DNA of 64,000 nucleotides from Solanum dulcamara (taxonomy: Eukaryota > Streptophyta > Magnoliopsida > Solanales > Solanaceae), in NCBI RefSeq assembly GCF_947179165.1, contig NC_077240.1:28624001-28688000 (forward strand), given 5' to 3'. Below, in pieces: positions 60,961 through 64,000 of the stretch. The notes beneath the pieces are model-generated. The model searched no databases. It worked only from the letters and a program-made list of their open reading frames with translations, and was not told the origin of the DNA. Numbering within the stretch: the stretch's first letter is position 1; each line of letters opens with the position of its first letter. Made by a program: the position numbers and the translations under genes.

Positions 60961-62499
60961 TCATATACCTTTCATCACAGTATTTCAGAACCAATGCAAA
61001 TAGCATGCTCACAAAATAATCAATTCAGACAAACTTCAGTCACAACCACACTATCAAGTATTTCATCAAATACACATAGATATTTAGATTACAACATGTA
61101 ATATTCAATTTTCAATAATAACACATATCATATTTTATTAACCCCGTTGATTCATTTTAGTTTAGTTAATATCATAATTAAGCTCATAACCTTATCCCCA
61201 TTACGCCCCAATACATATACAACGGGATATTCAGGATTTTAAGAGATTCACAAAGTCTTAAGACTCGACTTGCCTTAACCGAGACGCGATCAATCAATCC
61301 ACATTAGCATTGCCCTTCCGATTATACTCTAAATTGCCACAATCTATTCAAATATTGTTTTACAATCAGAAACCCAACCCAACGATACTAAGAATGTGAA
61401 ATTCGGCGATAATAGGGTTAAAGGCTCAAAATCCAAATTCTTAAATGGGGGTTTAAATCTGGAAATTTTTGGATGAAATTGTTCCTCGTAGTCTTAGGAA
61501 ATCACTAGTGAAAACCATTTCAAAAAGCCCAAGCCAAATCAAGTCATAATCAATGATTAAGGATTTTTCTGAAAGTTCTTGAAAAATGCCATTTTCACCC
61601 ATTGAAATCCCCAAAGTCATGTTAAAATCAACAATTAATCATTGGAAAATAACAAAGTAGAGTCAAAATAACTTACCCAATGAAATTTCACAAGAAATCC
61701 CTCTCCAAATCGCCCCTATCGAGCTCCAAAGTTCAAAAATAGAGAGAATATCATAAATCTCGACCAAAACCCCTCTCAGATGTCGCTTAAGCAATTGGGG
61801 TTAGCTTAAGCAGACCGTCGCTATCGCGGCAATTTGGTTTCTTTTGCAACCCCCGTACCGTTGCTTTCGCGATGGCTTCGTAGCATTCACGACTTCTCCT
61901 CCTAGACTGACCTTTGCTTTCGCGAAAGGGGCTCGCTTAAGCAAGTGTCGAGATCGCGACCAGATCCTCATGATCGCGAGGCCTACACTAGTACTTCAGC
62001 TGAAGTTTCAAACTCCCAAGTCTCAAAGCCTCCGGTATGATCCTCGGAATTCATTTGGAACCCGGTATAAACAACCCAAAAATGCAACCCTAAACTCGAC
62101 ATTCTAGACTCAACAGAACCAACAGATTTCGATTTTGAGGTCTCCTTGACCCAGAAATAAAAAAGTCAAAACTAGACAAACTTTATGCCTCAAAAGGCAA
62201 AAACGCCCTCAGAACTTTTGAAAAATACAAAGTAACTCTTCCTAGGCCTCAAATCACCCTCCGAATCCAATAGAGTCATCGGAATTCATTTCCGAGCATT
62301 CGATCCCCAAATGTTGATTAAAGTCAAACCTATGGCAAAAAATTCAAATATTTCCAACTCAAGATCAAATCTACGATTTCACCAAATATGATTTCGTCAA
62401 CTCTCCTAGACCAATTTCAACCTTTCAGAATTGATGGAATTGACGAAATTTCATTTCACGACTCAAAACTCCGAATGACCTCAAATACCACTTTTGAGT

Positions 62500-63627
62500 C
62501 ACACTTCAAAAGAGCTGATCACTCTCTCTTTGGAGGCAACAAGAAGCTATGTACAGGTCCACAAAGAGTCAAACAAAGTGAGACAACCTTGTACTCAAAG
62601 CCCATCCTGGTTTTTCTGTCTGGCACATAAGGTACCTTCAAAGGAGCTGATCAACTCTCCTTTGGAGGCAACAAGAAGCTGTCTACAGGATTGCAACAGT
62701 CCTCACAGCTCCCATACTTGTTTGGCTCTTTGGTTAATTGTTTGTGCAGGTACACAAAGTCTCAGACAAAGGGAGACAACAACCACACATACAAGGGCCT
62801 CACCTACTCCCATCACCTCTCCATGCATACCAGATGCATTCCATCAACATCTGCAACAGCTCCCTTACATCCAAGACTCTTGGAACTCTTTCTTGGTTTA
62901 TTTGTGGATGTGTAGGTACATCCCTGATCAGCCTCGACAGCACTGGAACCATGCAAAGTGCAAGGCACACACTGATAGACTTCCAACCAGCAGCTCAAGT
63001 CAGGGCTGCACCACATACAAAATGCATTTTACAACTACTCTGTTCCTCAGCTTCCTTAACAACCACCCCAAGGCTGCTGGCTGCTATGGCTCCATTTACT
63101 TCCTATCCTTTCATCCCCCTTAGCTGCTAATCCTGCTATTGTTGTTGCTGCATATTTCTTTTGGACTTACTTGGTACGACATGACTAAAAAGGGCAAATA
63201 TGAAAAGAATTTTCCCATCCCATGCGAGATAGAAGTTTCGTATACTTGTTCTTCTTCAATGTAGCTATGTCTGATTCGTAGCATATTTGAATAAGACTAG
63301 TGTAAGTTACTTTCTTGTTTTCTCATGGAAGGGGAGAGTCTCCCTCATTTATGCTTTCTTAGTCGATTTGTAACGGGAGGAGTTCTCTCATAAGTTTACT
63401 GCTTTCTAGTTATAGTTAGCCCTTTTTTTTGTATCGGGGATGAGTTAGCCGACCTTAGTAGGTTAGCCGACTTATGAACCAACATAGGATCGGAGGTAAG
63501 GTTTTATGTCCTCCTCCTTGTACTTTTACTTTTGTTATTTATTTTAAGGCTTGGGGGTGCTGCTCAACCCCTGACTATGCACGAGAGGTGGGAGCCTCGT
63601 GTAGGGTCTGTTCCCATAAAAAAAAAA
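62500..63627 (+). mobile_element. Candidate retroposed insert with poly(A) tail
   Basis: The sequence differs from the surrounding LTR and ends in an A run (63618-63627) preceded by 'gagaggtgggagcctcgtg' and 'gggtctgttcccat', a style seen at LINE 3' ends. It opens with a ~65-bp imperfect direct repeat ('gagctgatcactctctcttt' at about 62513 and 'gagctgatcaactctccttt' at about 62645). It holds a 209-codon frame (62494-63123), S/T/H/C-rich and without a known domain, whose first part is the translated repeat. The coding status of that frame is doubtful. No target duplication was found. Confidence 0.4.
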
Positions 63628-63806
63628 CCTCTAAAACTCAAAGTTTATCAAAAATCTCAACTTTTCAAGAAAACTCAAGAAATCGACATCAGATATCAAT
63701 TAAATATGACTCGAGAAAACTACCGAGAGGGGTAAAATGGTTGTTTTACAAAAATTTCCAAAAATGACTTTCAGGGTCATTACATTATCCACCACTAAAA
63801 ACTATG

Positions 63807-63999
63807 TTAGTCCTCAAACATAAAGTAAAAGAAAGTACCTGAAACCTCAAAAAGTTTTGGATATGGGGCATGCATGTCGTCCTTCAACTCCCAAGTCGCC
63901 TCTCTGACTGAGCGGTTCCTCTACAGTACCTTTACTGAAGCTATCTCTTTGGTCCTAAGCTTACGGACCTGCCTATCAAGAATGGCTATGGGCTCCTCC
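63807..63999 (-). pseudogene. Gypsy polyprotein C-terminus (chromodomain region), partial
   Basis: Minus-strand frame entering from the right edge: 'PIAILDRQVRKLRTKEIASV', then KVL, an in-frame TAG where Trp is usual, and 'RNRSVREATWELKDDM' followed by YPKLF. This is the end of the integrase/chromodomain part of chromovirus-type gypsy polyproteins. It stops at 63807, 22 bp before the LTR. The rest of the element is outside the window. Confidence 0.8.
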
Positions 64000-64000
64000 T

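Larger units (their letters stand above)
60049..63784 (-). repeat. 3' LTR of a minus-strand gypsy element (3.7 kb, with an insert)
   Basis: On the minus strand it starts TGTAATGACCC (63784) and ends CGGGTCATGACA (60049), directly following gypsy polyprotein and polypurine-type sequence at 63785-64000. A CpG-rich block lies at 61795-61985 ('gctatcgcggc', 'ctttcgcgaaagg', 'gagatcgcgacc' and several 'gcttaagc'). The donor-like ATTGG|GTAAGT is at 61676. A separate retroposed segment occupies about 62500-63627. Near 60730-60950 'gaaatgacctc' words repeat about every 50 bp. Confidence 0.65.

Noticed and set aside
61844..62107. 87-codon frame in the right-edge LTR
   Set aside because: Overlaps the CpG-rich block on the strand opposite to the element; no recognisable protein.

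Overview
This is nuclear DNA from a flowering plant. It is very A+T-rich with sparse, intron-split genes and many layers of transposon remains. Solanaceae (Solanum or a close relative) is the best fit: a TS-like SINE, an RTE-type LINE with a (TTG)n tail, Ty3/gypsy LTRs opening TGTAACACCCC or TGTAACGATC, and a MULE whose ends open with the 'cataatacataa' type sequence. The genus is inferred, not proven.

Layout. 1-11.7 kb has no gene: AT-rich DNA, a diverged ~1.65-kb direct duplication (2.7-4.3 and 4.5-7.2 kb) and several small DNA transposons, one with a clean 8-bp target duplication. 11.7-31.6 kb is a nested stack. An old MULE is split inside its transposase gene by a non-autonomous LTR retrotransposon (14874-25772) that carries an antisense, decayed 'putative plant transposon protein' gene. 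That element's 3' LTR is itself split by a solo LTR (21401-24555), and a sister solo LTR (27918-31376) sits in the MULE's 3' part. All three LTR insertions have 5-bp target duplications. 31.6-34.9 kb holds a LINE remnant, a copia-like LTR and a MITE.

The genic island lies at 35.7-56.6 kb. It has an N-myristoylation-type PP2C protein phosphatase (+), a cytosolic methionine-R-sulfoxide reductase B (+), a small twin-CX9C mitochondrial-type protein assembled here from three short exons (-), and a group-E-like bZIP factor with an unusual basic region (+). The MsrB and CX9C genes converge about 0.54 kb apart. The PP2C and MsrB genes are separated by eroded gypsy LTRs, one of them a 2.28-kb solo LTR. 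The four genes have no obvious shared pathway. MsrB and the CX9C protein both concern thiol/redox chemistry, but their proximity is probably chance.

56.5-64 kb returns to retroelements: a gypsy LTR start at 57647, and at the right edge the 3' LTR and last polyprotein codons of a minus-strand chromodomain-type gypsy element that continues beyond the window.

No bacterial-style system, CRISPR array or intact viral genome is seen. The most unusual signals are in the LTRs: reiterated CpG-rich palindromes upstream of the TATA box, and a conserved consensus splice donor 100-300 nt downstream of it, recurring across several LTR families.
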